Below are positions 5,734 through 12,044 of a DNA stretch of 12,044 nt, one piece after another. The notes under the pieces are model-generated. The model saw nothing but the letters and a program-made list of their open reading frames with translations, ran no database searches and was not told where the DNA came from. The position numbers were made by a program, and so were the translations under genes. Numbering within the stretch: the first letter of the stretch is position 1; each line of letters opens with the position of its first letter. Source of the stretch: Clostridia bacterium (GTDB lineage Bacteria > Bacillota > Clostridia > UMGS1810); the NCBI GenBank assembly GCA_017549745.1, contig JAFYUA010000250.1:1-12044 (forward strand). Reading direction: 5' to 3'.

Positions 5734-7461
5734 ATGAATTACTCTGAAAATTACAAAAGATGGCTTGAAAGTCCCATAGTTGATGAAAACACCAAAGCAG
5801 AGCTTCGCTCTATAGAAAATGACAATAGCGAAATACAGGAGCGTTTTTATCGTGACCTTGAATTTGGCACAGGTGGCTTGAGGGGCATCATCGGAGCAGG
5901 CAGCAACCGCATGAACATCTACACTGTCCGCCGCGCAACACAAGGCCTTTGTGAAGACATCAAAAACTGCGGTCAGGCAGCAATCGATGCTGGTGTTGCC
6001 ATTGCATATGATTGCCGCCACAAATCATATGAATTTGCGCTGGAGAGCGCAAAGGTTCTGGCAGCCAACGGCATCAAGGCATATCTTTTCGACGAGCTTC
6101 GTCCCACACCCGAGCTTTCATTTGCAGTGAGACATCTTAAATGCTCCCGCGGCATAGTTATCACTGCCAGCCACAACCCAAAAGAATATAACGGCTATAA
6201 GGCATATGGTGAAGACGGCGGCCAGCTTCCGCCCGCATCTTCCGATTATGTAATTTCCATAATAGACAAAATCGACATTTTCGATGGTGTCAAGGTTATC
6301 GACGAGGCTGAGGCAAGAGCCAAGGGGCTCATCATCAGCATTGGCGAAGAAATAGACAAAGCCTATCTTGAAAATGTGCTTGCCCAATCTGTCACCACCG
6401 AGCCCATCAAAAAGCTTGGCGATGATTTCAGTGTTATATATTCTCCCTTCCATGGCACAGGCAACAAACCCGTGCGCAGCATTCTTGGCATGATAGGGGT
6501 AAAAAACCTTCGAATTGTCAAGGAGCAGGAGCTTCCCGACCCTGATTTCAGCACTGTGAAATCTCCCAACCCCGAAGAAAAAGCAGGCTTTGCATATGCC
6601 ATAGAAATGGCAAAGCAGCAAAAGGCAGACCTTATCTTTGCCACCGACCCCGATTCTGACCGCATTGGCGTTATAGGTCTTGACCCCAGTGGCGAATTTG
6701 TCACCTTCACAGGCAATCAGATTGGTGTGCTTTTGGCAGAATTCATCCTGCGCAGCAAAAAAGAAAACGGCACCCTCACCGACAAAGGTGCCCTTATCAA
6801 AACAATTGTTACCACTTCGATGATTTATCCCATAGCCAAAGACTACAATGTACATGTGCATGATGTTCTCACAGGCTTTAAGTACATCGGTGAACTTATA
6901 AAAGACTTTGAAGATAATGACTACTACAACGAATTCATACTTGGCTTTGAAGAAAGCTACGGTTATCTTGCAGGCACCTATGCGCGTGACAAAGACGCGG
7001 TAGTAGCTGCCATGCTCATTGCCGAAATGGCGGCTGACTACAAAACTAAGGGCATGACTCTGTATGAAGGTCTTGTCAACCTCTATGAAAAATACGGCTA
7101 CTATCTTGAGGGCGGCAAATCCGTCACTCTCACAGGCATTGATGGCGTGGAAAAAATCAAAGCTATCATGGAAAAATTCCGCACCAATCCGCCCAAAGAG
7201 CTTGCAGGCCTCAAGGTGCTGCGCATGTGGGATGTAGACGAAGGCATCATCAAGTCATTCGATGGCACAGCTGATGCAAAGCTCGACCTTCCCAAATCCA
7301 ATGTGCTTCGCTACGAGCTTGAAAACAATGCTTGGTATGCGGTGAGACCGTCGGGCACAGAACCCAAAATCAAGTTCTACTTCGGCGTTTGTGAGAATTC
7401 TTATGCAAAAGCAGAGCAGAAATTAGCCGAATGTATAGCAGAAATATCCAAAATTTTGTAA
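5734..7461 (+). CDS. pgcA: Phosphoglucomutase/phosphomannomutase (alpha-D-phosphohexomutase)
   Basis: This enzyme interconverts glucose-1-phosphate and glucose-6-phosphate (or the mannose phosphates), feeding UDP-glucose, glycogen and envelope polysaccharide synthesis in the cytosol. At 575 residues it has the length of the Bacillota PgcA/YhxB group. The four functional loops appear in order: catalytic TASHNP (144-149, phospho-Ser146), Mg-binding DPDSDR (305-310), sugar-binding GFEES (404-408) and phosphate-binding RPSGTEP (538-544). The early segment EFGTGGLRG (43-51) is also typical. AAAGGAAG (5720-5727) precedes the ATG. It has its own promoter, is divergent from hpf, and no convincing terminator follows before rpmE. 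Substrate preference between glucose and mannose phosphates cannot be settled from sequence alone. Confidence 0.94.
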   Translation: MNYSENYKRWLESPIVDENTKAELRSIENDNSEIQERFYRDLEFGTGGLRGIIGAGSNRMNIYTVRRATQGLCEDIKNCGQAAIDAGVAIAYDCRHKSYEFALESAKVLAANGIKAYLFDELRPTPELSFAVRHLKCSRGIVITASHNPKEYNGYKAYGEDGGQLPPASSDYVISIIDKIDIFDGVKVIDEAEARAKGLIISIGEEIDKAYLENVLAQSVTTEPIKKLGDDFSVIYSPFHGTGNKPVRSILGMIGVKNLRIVKEQELPDPDFSTVKSPNPEEKAGFAYAIEMAKQQKADLIFATDPDSDRIGVIGLDPSGEFVTFTGNQIGVLLAEFILRSKKENGTLTDKGALIKTIVTTSMIYPIAKDYNVHVHDVLTGFKYIGELIKDFEDNDYYNEFILGFEESYGYLAGTYARDKDAVVAAMLIAEMAADYKTKGMTLYEGLVNLYEKYGYYLEGGKSVTLTGIDGVEKIKAIMEKFRTNPPKELAGLKVLRMWDVDEGIIKSFDGTADAKLDLPKSNVLRYELENNAWYAVRPSGTEPKIKFYFGVCENSYAKAEQKLAECIAEISKIL

Positions 7462-7486
7462 TCTTTAAAAAACTTTCAAAAATTAC

Positions 7487-7515
7487 TTGCATTTTCAAAA
7501 GTTTTGTGATACAAT
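7487..7515 (+). promoter_or_regulatory. Sigma-A promoter for rpmE (extended -10)
   Basis: TTGCAT (7487-7492) is followed after 17 nt by TACAAT (7510-7515). A TGa immediately upstream of the -10 (7507-7509) makes it an extended -10. The predicted start is near 7522, giving a leader of about 49 nt with no obvious L31 or Zur operator that I could recognise. Confidence 0.72.
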
Positions 7516-7570
7516 ATTTTAGGTTTAATACGAAAAGTAATTTTTATCCGTTGAAAGAGGTGAACATACA

Positions 7571-7774
7571 ATGAAAGAAGCAATTCATCCTGATTACAAA
7601 CCAACCACTATAAAGTGCGCATGCGGTGCAACTTTTGAGACCGGCTCTACAAAAGAGAACATTACTGTTGAAATATGTTCAAACTGCCATCCTTTCTACA
7701 CAGGCAAACAGAAGCTTGTTGATACTGGCGGTAGAGTAGAGAAGTTCAGAAAGAGATTCGGTATCGAAAAATAA
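7571..7774 (+). CDS. rpmE: 50S ribosomal protein L31, zinc-ribbon type
   Basis: L31 binds at the 50S central protuberance and bridges to the 30S subunit. The 67 residues carry four zinc-ligand cysteines, C16, C18, C36 and C39 (CAC and CSNC), so this is the Zn-containing (C+) type rather than the Zn-independent paralogue ytiA/rpmE2. The family segment HPFYTGKQKLVDTGGRVEKF follows and the length is normal. AGAGGTGA at 7556-7563 supports the ATG. The zinc-dependent form is the one usually made under zinc-replete conditions; whether a C- paralogue exists elsewhere cannot be seen here. It has its own promoter and terminator. Confidence 0.97.
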   Translation: MKEAIHPDYKPTTIKCACGATFETGSTKENITVEICSNCHPFYTGKQKLVDTGGRVEKFRKRFGIEK

Positions 7775-7784
7775 TATCGCATTT

Positions 7785-7811
7785 AAACCCCTTCACCAGA
7801 AGGGGTTTTTT
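7785..7811 (+). terminator. Intrinsic terminator after rpmE
   Basis: AAACCCCTTC (7785-7794), loop ACCA, GAAGGGGTTT (7799-7808), with a six-T run at 7806-7811. It lies 10 nt after the rpmE stop and only 33 nt before typA, so any typA transcription from the rpmE promoter must read through it. Confidence 0.92.
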
Positions 7812-7844
7812 GGTGTTTATTACAATGAATAGAGGTAAATATAT

Positions 7845-9662
7845 ATGTCACAAAGAGAAAACTTAAGAAATGTTGCCATAATTGCCCATGTTGACCACGG
7901 CAAAACCACACTCGTTGATGGTATGCTCAGGCAAAGCGGCATATTCAGAGAAAATCAGCAGGTAGACGAAAGAGTTATGGACAACAATGACCTCGAAAAA
8001 GAAAGAGGCATCACCATTCTTTCCAAAAACACCTCTTTAGTATATAATGATATCCGCATCAACATCGTCGACACTCCCGGTCACGCTGACTTTGGCGGAG
8101 AGGTAGAGCGCGTGCTCAAAATGGTCGACGGCGTGCTTGTGCTTGTGGATAGTTTCGAGGGCTGCATGCCGCAGACTCGTTTTGTGCTCAAAAAGGCGTT
8201 GTCGCTCAATCTCAAGCCCATAATAGTTGTCAATAAGATTGACCGCCCCAATGCAAGACCATATGATGTTGTCGATGAAGTTCTTGAGCTTTTTCTTGAG
8301 CTTGAAGCCACCGATGATCAGTTCAATTCACCTGTTGTTTATGCTTCGGGTCGTGACGGCTATGCTACCATGGACCCCGAAAAGGCGGGCGAGGACCTCA
8401 AACCTCTTTTTGATATGATAATAAATCATGTGCCTGCACCTCAGGGTGACGAAACCGCCCCCTTGCAGCTTCTCATTTCCAACATAGACTATGATGAATA
8501 TGTAGGCCCCATTGCAGTGGGCAGAGTGGAAAGAGGAAGCGCAAAGGTTGGTCAGAGCGCAGTTATTTGCAAAAAAGACGGCTCAGTTCAGCCAATCCGC
8601 CTCACCAAGATGTTTATGTATGACGGACTCAAGCGAGTAGAAGCCGAAACTGCCACAATAGGTGATATCGTGCAGGTGTCGGGCGTTGCCGATGTCAAAA
8701 TAGGCGAGACCATTTGCGACACCGATTGTCCCGAGCCGCTTCCGTTTATTGATATAGACGAACCCACCATCTCCATGAATTTCAGTGTCAACAACAGCCC
8801 CTTTGCAGGCAGAGAGGGTGAATTTGTCACAAGCCGTCACCTTCGTGACCGTCTTTTCAAAGAGATGGCAACAAATGTCAGCCTCAAGGTGGAAGAAACC
8901 GACTCCGCCGAGACCTTCAAGGTGTCGGGCAGAGGTGAGCTTCACCTTTCCGTTCTCATTGAAACAATGAGGCGTCAAGGCTATGAATTTCAGGTGTCCA
9001 AGCCTCAGGTCATCAACAAGGTCATCGATGGCAAGGTTATGGAACCAATGGAGCTTCTCATGATTGATGTGCCCGATGAATACACAGGCACAGTTATCCA
9101 GACTCTCAGCGAGCGCAAAGCGCAGATGCTAAACATGAGCCCCTCTGAGTCAGGCTTCACACGCATCGAGTTCAATATTCCGTCGCGCAGTCTCATCGGC
9201 TATCGTTCACAGCTTCTCACCGACACACGCGGCAATGGTGTTATGAACTCCATTCTCTCAGGCTACGAAGAATTCAAGGGTGATATCCTTGTGAGGTCGC
9301 GTGGCTCATTGGTAGCTTTTGAAGACGGTGAAACAGTTACCTACGGTCTTTTTAATGCTCAGGAAAGAGGCAATCTCTTTATCGGCCCCGGCGAAAAGGT
9401 ATACATGGGCATGGTTGTGGGTGAAAACAACCGCGGCGGCGACATCGATGTCAATGTGTGCAAAAAGAAGCATGTCACCAACATGCGAGCCTCCGGCTCC
9501 GATGAGGCGCTTCGCCTTGTTCCCCCCATTGATATGTCACTTGAAAACTGCATCGAATTTCTTGCCGATGACGAGCTTTTGGAGGTCACACCCACAAGTC
9601 TTAGAATCCGCAAGCAGATTCTTGATAAGACCCTCAGAGCAAAAGCCAATTCACGCAAATAA
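7845..9662 (+). CDS. typA: Ribosome-associated translational GTPase TypA/BipA
   Basis: BipA is an EF-G-like GTPase that binds 70S ribosomes at the A site and aids 50S assembly and stress or cold adaptation. The 605 residues match the family length. G motifs are AHVDHGKTT (14-22), RGITI (54-58), DTPGH (76-80) and NKID (130-133). These are followed by the beta-barrel domain II, the EF-G-like domains III and V (RGELHLSVLIE, then RGSLVAFEDGETVTYGL), and the BipA-specific C-terminal domain (NVCKKKHVTNMRASGSDEA), which separates it from LepA, EF-G and TetM. AGAGGT (7831-7836) is 8 nt before the ATG. Only 12 bp separate it from ung. I see no separate promoter between the rpmE terminator and this gene. 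Confidence 0.97.
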   Translation: MSQRENLRNVAIIAHVDHGKTTLVDGMLRQSGIFRENQQVDERVMDNNDLEKERGITILSKNTSLVYNDIRINIVDTPGHADFGGEVERVLKMVDGVLVLVDSFEGCMPQTRFVLKKALSLNLKPIIVVNKIDRPNARPYDVVDEVLELFLELEATDDQFNSPVVYASGRDGYATMDPEKAGEDLKPLFDMIINHVPAPQGDETAPLQLLISNIDYDEYVGPIAVGRVERGSAKVGQSAVICKKDGSVQPIRLTKMFMYDGLKRVEAETATIGDIVQVSGVADVKIGETICDTDCPEPLPFIDIDEPTISMNFSVNNSPFAGREGEFVTSRHLRDRLFKEMATNVSLKVEETDSAETFKVSGRGELHLSVLIETMRRQGYEFQVSKPQVINKVIDGKVMEPMELLMIDVPDEYTGTVIQTLSERKAQMLNMSPSESGFTRIEFNIPSRSLIGYRSQLLTDTRGNGVMNSILSGYEEFKGDILVRSRGSLVAFEDGETVTYGLFNAQERGNLFIGPGEKVYMGMVVGENNRGGDIDVNVCKKKHVTNMRASGSDEALRLVPPIDMSLENCIEFLADDELLEVTPTSLRIRKQILDKTLRAKANSRK

Positions 9663-9674
9663 GGCGGTGACGAT

Positions 9675-10349
9675 ATGATTCCTTTTGGAAATTCATGGGA
9701 TGAAATCCTAAAAGATGAGTTCAATGAGCCATATTATCTCAAGCTCAGAGAATTTCTGAAATCAGAATATTCTTCAAAGTCCATTTTCCCCGATATGTAT
9801 GATATATACAACGCCTTTCGCTATACTGACTACAATGATGTCAAGGTGGTAATTCTCGGTCAGGACCCATACCATGGCGAGGGCGAGGCGCATGGCCTGG
9901 CTTTCTCGGTAAAGCCGGGCATAGCTATTCCCCCCTCTCTTCGCAACATCTACAAAGAGCTTCGCGATAGCCTTGGCTGCTATATCCCCAACAATGGCTA
10001 TCTCGAAAAATGGGCAAGGCAGGGAGTGCTTCTTTTAAACACTGCACTCACTGTCATCAAAGACAATCCAAATTCTCACAGAGGCATTGGCTGGGAGCTT
10101 TTCACCGACAAGGTAATAAAGCTATTAAATACGCGTGAAAAACCCGTCATTTTTCTTCTTTGGGGCAGCAATGCCAAGTCAAAATCAATGCTCATCGACC
10201 AAAGCCGTCACTTTGTGTTTATGAGTGTGCACCCAAGTCCGCTTTCGGCAAACAGGGGATTTTTTGGCTGCAATCATTTCAAGCTCGTCAATGAAAAGCT
10301 CGCTGAGCTTGGCCAGTCACCAATTGACTGGCAGATTGAAAACATATAG
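9675..10349 (+). CDS. ung: Uracil-DNA glycosylase, family 1
   Basis: Ung excises uracil from DNA to start base excision repair after cytosine deamination or dUTP misincorporation. The 224 residues are normal for family 1. The water-activating loop is GQDPYHG (62-68, catalytic Asp64), followed by EAHGLAFSV. PPSLRNIYKEL covers 86-96, and LLNTALTV (119-126) has Ala where the family usually has Val. The second catalytic loop is HPSPLS (186-191, His186), followed by RGFFGCNHF (194-202). The SD is AAGGCGGTGA (9661-9670), overlapping the typA stop. The gene is 12 bp after typA and 43 bp before the pseudouridine synthase, consistent with one transcript. Nothing is missing from the active site. Confidence 0.97.
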   Translation: MIPFGNSWDEILKDEFNEPYYLKLREFLKSEYSSKSIFPDMYDIYNAFRYTDYNDVKVVILGQDPYHGEGEAHGLAFSVKPGIAIPPSLRNIYKELRDSLGCYIPNNGYLEKWARQGVLLLNTALTVIKDNPNSHRGIGWELFTDKVIKLLNTREKPVIFLLWGSNAKSKSMLIDQSRHFVFMSVHPSPLSANRGFFGCNHFKLVNEKLAELGQSPIDWQIENI

Positions 10350-10392
10350 TAGCACTCAAATGTTCATAAATACGGCAACGAAGGAGTATCAT

Positions 10393-11034
10393 ATGACCAT
10401 TTTATATGAAAATGAGAATCTTGCCATATGTGAAAAACCCACGGGCTTGGTTTCGCAATCCACACCCGACGGCACTGGCTTTGCCGACCTTGCTGCAAAG
10501 CACTTTGGCTATGCTGCCATCATAAACCGCCTGGACACAGCGGTTGGCGGTGCCGTTCTTTTTGCCAAAGACAGCAAAACTGCAGCACATCTTTGCGCCA
10601 TGGCAGCAGAGCGCACCATCGACAAAGTGTATCTTGCAGTTGTAGAGGGCAGACCTGCCGAGGACAGGGGAGCATATGAAGATTTGCTCTTTAAGGACTC
10701 GCGCAAAAATAAATCATATGTAGTAAAAAGACCTCGCAAGGGCGTCAAAAAAGCTTCTTTAGAATATGAGGTTATTGATACCACAGAGGCACTCGGTAAA
10801 ATCTTGTCTCTTGTGAGGATAAAGCTTCACACAGGCAGAACGCATCAGATAAGGGTGCAGTTTTCCTCGCGCCGTATGCCGCTTTGCGGAGATGGCAAGT
10901 ATGGCAGCAAGGACAACCGCTGCACAGTGGCACTGTGGTCTCACTGCATATCATTTAAAGCTGGCAATAATGATGTTTTAGCAAGTTCAATGCCGCCGAG
11001 AGGCGACTATCCGTGGAATTTGTTCAATATATAA
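10393..11034 (+). CDS. RluA-family pseudouridine synthase
   Basis: RluA-family enzymes isomerise uridine to pseudouridine in rRNA or tRNA; the target base here is unknown. The protein has 213 residues from the ATG at 10393, shorter than RluD-like enzymes because it lacks an N-terminal S4 domain. The catalytic loop is INRLDTAVGG (44-53) with Asp48; the usual HRLD is NRLD and the following residues are TAVGG rather than the common xxTSG. The second conserved block is LHTGRTHQIRVQF (145-157), followed by PLCGDGKYG. AAGGAG (10381-10386) lies 6 nt before this ATG; the open frame extends back into ung (to 10225), but that part has no family resemblance and overlaps coding sequence. It is the last gene of the typA-ung group, and no clear terminator follows. 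Confidence 0.92.
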   Translation: MTILYENENLAICEKPTGLVSQSTPDGTGFADLAAKHFGYAAIINRLDTAVGGAVLFAKDSKTAAHLCAMAAERTIDKVYLAVVEGRPAEDRGAYEDLLFKDSRKNKSYVVKRPRKGVKKASLEYEVIDTTEALGKILSLVRIKLHTGRTHQIRVQFSSRRMPLCGDGKYGSKDNRCTVALWSHCISFKAGNNDVLASSMPPRGDYPWNLFNI

Positions 11035-11067
11035 GATGTAATTTATCAAAATTTAGTAATTTTTGTG

Positions 11068-11096
11068 TTGACAAACATAAATTATAGTGATATAAT
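11068..11096 (+). promoter_or_regulatory. Fully consensus sigma-A promoter for infC-rpmI-rplT
   Basis: TTGACA (11068-11073), a 17-nt spacer and TATAAT (11091-11096), with TGa just before the -10. Both hexamers are perfect. The predicted transcription start is near 11103, giving a leader of about 150 nt. This is the strongest promoter in the window and fits high expression controlled downstream by attenuation. Confidence 0.9.
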
Positions 11097-11102
11097 ATCT
11101 TG

Positions 11103-11255
11103 GAAAGCAAAGCAGAGGTCCACCTCTCACCTTATGGTTTAAAGGTACTTATAGGGTTAATACTTATTCTTGTTATGTATAAGTGGGTGGATTTTGCCCA
11201 CTTTTTTTAGTGCAAAATCTGCGGCTGCTCAAATTTCTTATGGAGGTGTTTTGTC
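11103..11255 (+). promoter_or_regulatory. infC operon leader with attenuator (probable L20-type leader)
   Basis: The leader holds several stems. AGAGGT/ACCTCT (11114-11119 with 11122-11127) is the first. ACCTTAT/ATAGGGT (11129-11135 with 11151-11157) is a 7-bp stem with one G-U pair. Two copies of TACTTAT (11146-11152 and 11161-11167) can each pair with ATAAGT (11179-11184). That last segment overlaps the left arm of the downstream terminator, so the pairings exclude each other as in an antiterminator/terminator switch. In B. subtilis the infC-rpmI-rplT leader is repressed by L20 through premature termination; the same logic is inferred here from position and structure. Binding of L20 is not shown by the sequence. 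Confidence 0.7.
11181..11208 (+). terminator. Leader attenuator terminator upstream of infC
   Basis: AAGTGGG (11181-11187) pairs with CCCACTT (11197-11203) around a 9-nt loop, followed by a run of seven T (11202-11208). It lies between a consensus promoter and infC, 47 nt before the infC start, so it acts within the transcript rather than ending an upstream gene. Confidence 0.85.
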
Positions 11256-11258
11256 ATC
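11242..11258 (+). promoter_or_regulatory. infC ribosome binding site and AUC start codon
   Basis: GGAGGTG (11242-11248) is followed after 7 nt by ATC (11256-11258), in frame with infC. The next in-frame starts are TTG at 11271 and 11274, which are 22 nt or more from the SD. Translation from ATC adds the residues I-S-N-K-D, matching the usual IF3 N-terminus (...ISKDLLINEEIR). Confidence 0.85.
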
Positions 11259-11765
11259 AGTAACAAAGACTTGTTGATTAATGAAGAAATCAGAGACAAA
11301 GAGGTCAGATTAATCGATTTCGACGGTACCCAGCTTGACATTGTCAGCATTGATGTTGCCATGAATAAGGCTGAAGAGAGAGGCATGGATTTGGTAAAAA
11401 TCGCTCCTCAGGCTAAGCCCCCCGTTTGCAAAATAATGGACTATGGCAAATATCGTTTTGAAATGGCAAAAAGAGAGAAGGAAGCCAAGAAAAATCAAAA
11501 GATAGTAAGCATCAAGGAAATCAAAATGAGTCCTTCTATTGATGTTCACGATTTTGATACCAAGGTTAATCACACCAAAAAGTTTTTAAGTTCAGGTGAC
11601 AAAGTCAAAATCACAGTTCGTTTCAGAGGCAGAGAGCTTCACCACACCCAGCTCGGGTTTGAACTTCTTGCAAAATTTGCAGATGCGATTTCCGAGTCAG
11701 GCTCTGTAGAGAAGAGCGCTAAACTCGAAGGCAGAAATATGACAATGACAGTAGCACCAAAGTAA
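11256..11765 (+). CDS. infC: Translation initiation factor IF-3
   Basis: IF3 binds the 30S subunit, keeps it apart from 50S and checks the start codon and initiator tRNA. The 169 residues include the N-domain (LLINEEIRDKEVRLID, IAPQAKPPVCKIMDYGKYRFE), a lysine-rich linker (about 80-97) and the C-domain (KIVSIKEIKMSPSIDVHDF, KITVRFRGRE). The start is the rare codon ATC at 11256, set by the SD and by family alignment; the TTG at 11271 would give a shorter 164-residue product with no well-spaced SD. In E. coli, IF3 discriminates against its own AUU start and so limits its own synthesis; the same is likely here by analogy. It is followed by rpmI and rplT in the conserved operon. Confidence 0.97.
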   Translation: MSNKDLLINEEIRDKEVRLIDFDGTQLDIVSIDVAMNKAEERGMDLVKIAPQAKPPVCKIMDYGKYRFEMAKREKEAKKNQKIVSIKEIKMSPSIDVHDFDTKVNHTKKFLSSGDKVKITVRFRGRELHHTQLGFELLAKFADAISESGSVEKSAKLEGRNMTMTVAPK

Positions 11766-11811
11766 AAACCAATTTATAATAGTCGAAAATATTGGAAGGA
11801 GTGTACAAAGT

Positions 11812-12009
11812 ATGCCTAAAATCAAAACTCATAGAGGTGCGGCAAAAAGATTTGGTCTTACCAAAAACGGAAAGGTTAAGAAAAACCAAGCTTTCAGAAG
11901 ACACATTCTCACAAAGAAATCAACCAAGAGAAAAAGAGCTTTGAGAAAGCACACATATGCATCAAGTGCAAATGCAGCTACAATCAAGAGACTGATATTG
12001 TATAAATAA
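11812..12009 (+). CDS. rpmI: 50S ribosomal protein L35
   Basis: L35 is a small basic 50S protein. The 65 residues begin MPKIKTHRGAAKRF and continue KNGKVKKNQAFRRHIL and TKKSTKRKRALRK, the family pattern, with normal length and strong net positive charge. AAGGAG (11796-11801) is 10 nt before the ATG. It lies 46 bp after infC and 20 bp before rplT, so all three share the leader-controlled transcript. Confidence 0.97.
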   Translation: MPKIKTHRGAAKRFGLTKNGKVKKNQAFRRHILTKKSTKRKRALRKHTYASSANAATIKRLILYK

Positions 12010-12029
12010 TATAGAGGAGGCGTTATAAA

Positions 12030-12044
12030 ATGGCTAGAGTTAAA
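12030..12044 (+). CDS. rplT: 50S ribosomal protein L20, first five codons (cut by window end)
   Basis: Only ATG GCT AGA GTT AAA is present, reading M-A-R-V-K, which is the usual start of L20. The strong SD GAGGAGG (12014-12020) lies 9 nt upstream. Position right after infC-rpmI is the conserved one for rplT. In Bacillota, L20 is the autogenous repressor of this operon, which would tie it to the leader at 11103-11255. Confidence 0.88.

Noticed and set aside
6118..6861. Long antisense open frame of 247 codons within pgcA
   Set aside because: It is the mirror of a strongly conserved gene with all active-site motifs in the sense frame; the antisense protein shows no recognisable domain and no SD.
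7469..7505. Inverted repeat AAAACTTT/AAAGTTTT between pgcA and rpmE
   Set aside because: Weak AT stem with a 21-nt loop; it overlaps the rpmE -35 and lacks terminator features. It might be an operator but nothing supports that.
10225..10392. Upstream extension of the pseudouridine synthase reading frame into ung
   Set aside because: It overlaps confirmed ung coding sequence in another frame, shows no family resemblance, and a good SD precedes the ATG at 10393.
11134..11142. Minimal ORF ATG GTT TAA inside the infC leader
   Set aside because: Two codons with no SD; the bases are better explained as part of the leader stem-loop.

Overview
The window looks like chromosomal housekeeping DNA from an anaerobic, low-to-moderate GC member of the Clostridia (Bacillota). 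The main reasons are the long-form hpf, a YitT/DUF2179 protein, a Zn-ribbon L31, an mre/min-type cluster ending in mgsA, and an infC-rpmI-rplT operon behind a leader attenuator. SD sequences are strong and promoters are sigma-A-like with 17-nt spacers. I see no phage, insertion sequence, CRISPR array, tRNA or rRNA. The genus cannot be fixed from this sequence.

Layout. (1) 1-2819, plus strand: 3' part of a class B PBP (PBP2/MrdA type), a divergent MinD-like ATPase and methylglyoxal synthase. A strong two-way terminator follows. (2) 4890-2874, minus strand: a YitT-family membrane protein and a cation diffusion facilitator, sharing one clear promoter. (3) 5527-5006, minus strand: long-form hibernation factor hpf with its own promoter and terminator. 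(4) 5734-7461, plus: phosphoglucomutase/phosphomannomutase pgcA, divergent from hpf. (5) 7571-11034, plus: rpmE with promoter and terminator, then typA, ung and an RluA-family pseudouridine synthase. (6) 11068-12044, plus: fully consensus promoter, structured leader with an intrinsic terminator, infC with an AUC start, rpmI, and the first five codons of rplT.

How they fit together. Regions 3, 5 and 6 are translation-centred: ribosome hibernation, ribosomal proteins L31, L35 and L20, IF3, the ribosome-associated GTPase BipA and rRNA/tRNA pseudouridylation. Ung adds DNA repair. Region 1 is cell elongation and division plus a glycolytic bypass enzyme.

Most of the window is ordinary. Region 1 is the part worth a second look. 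The usual clostridial order mrdA-minC-minD-minE-rodA-mgsA appears reduced to mrdA-minD-like-mgsA. The MinD-like protein carries Gly at the position of the MinD catalytic Asp40. MgsA carries Asn at the position of catalytic His98. The PBP reading frame is broken by an apparent one-base deletion near the left edge. I did not find a convincing new multi-gene system.
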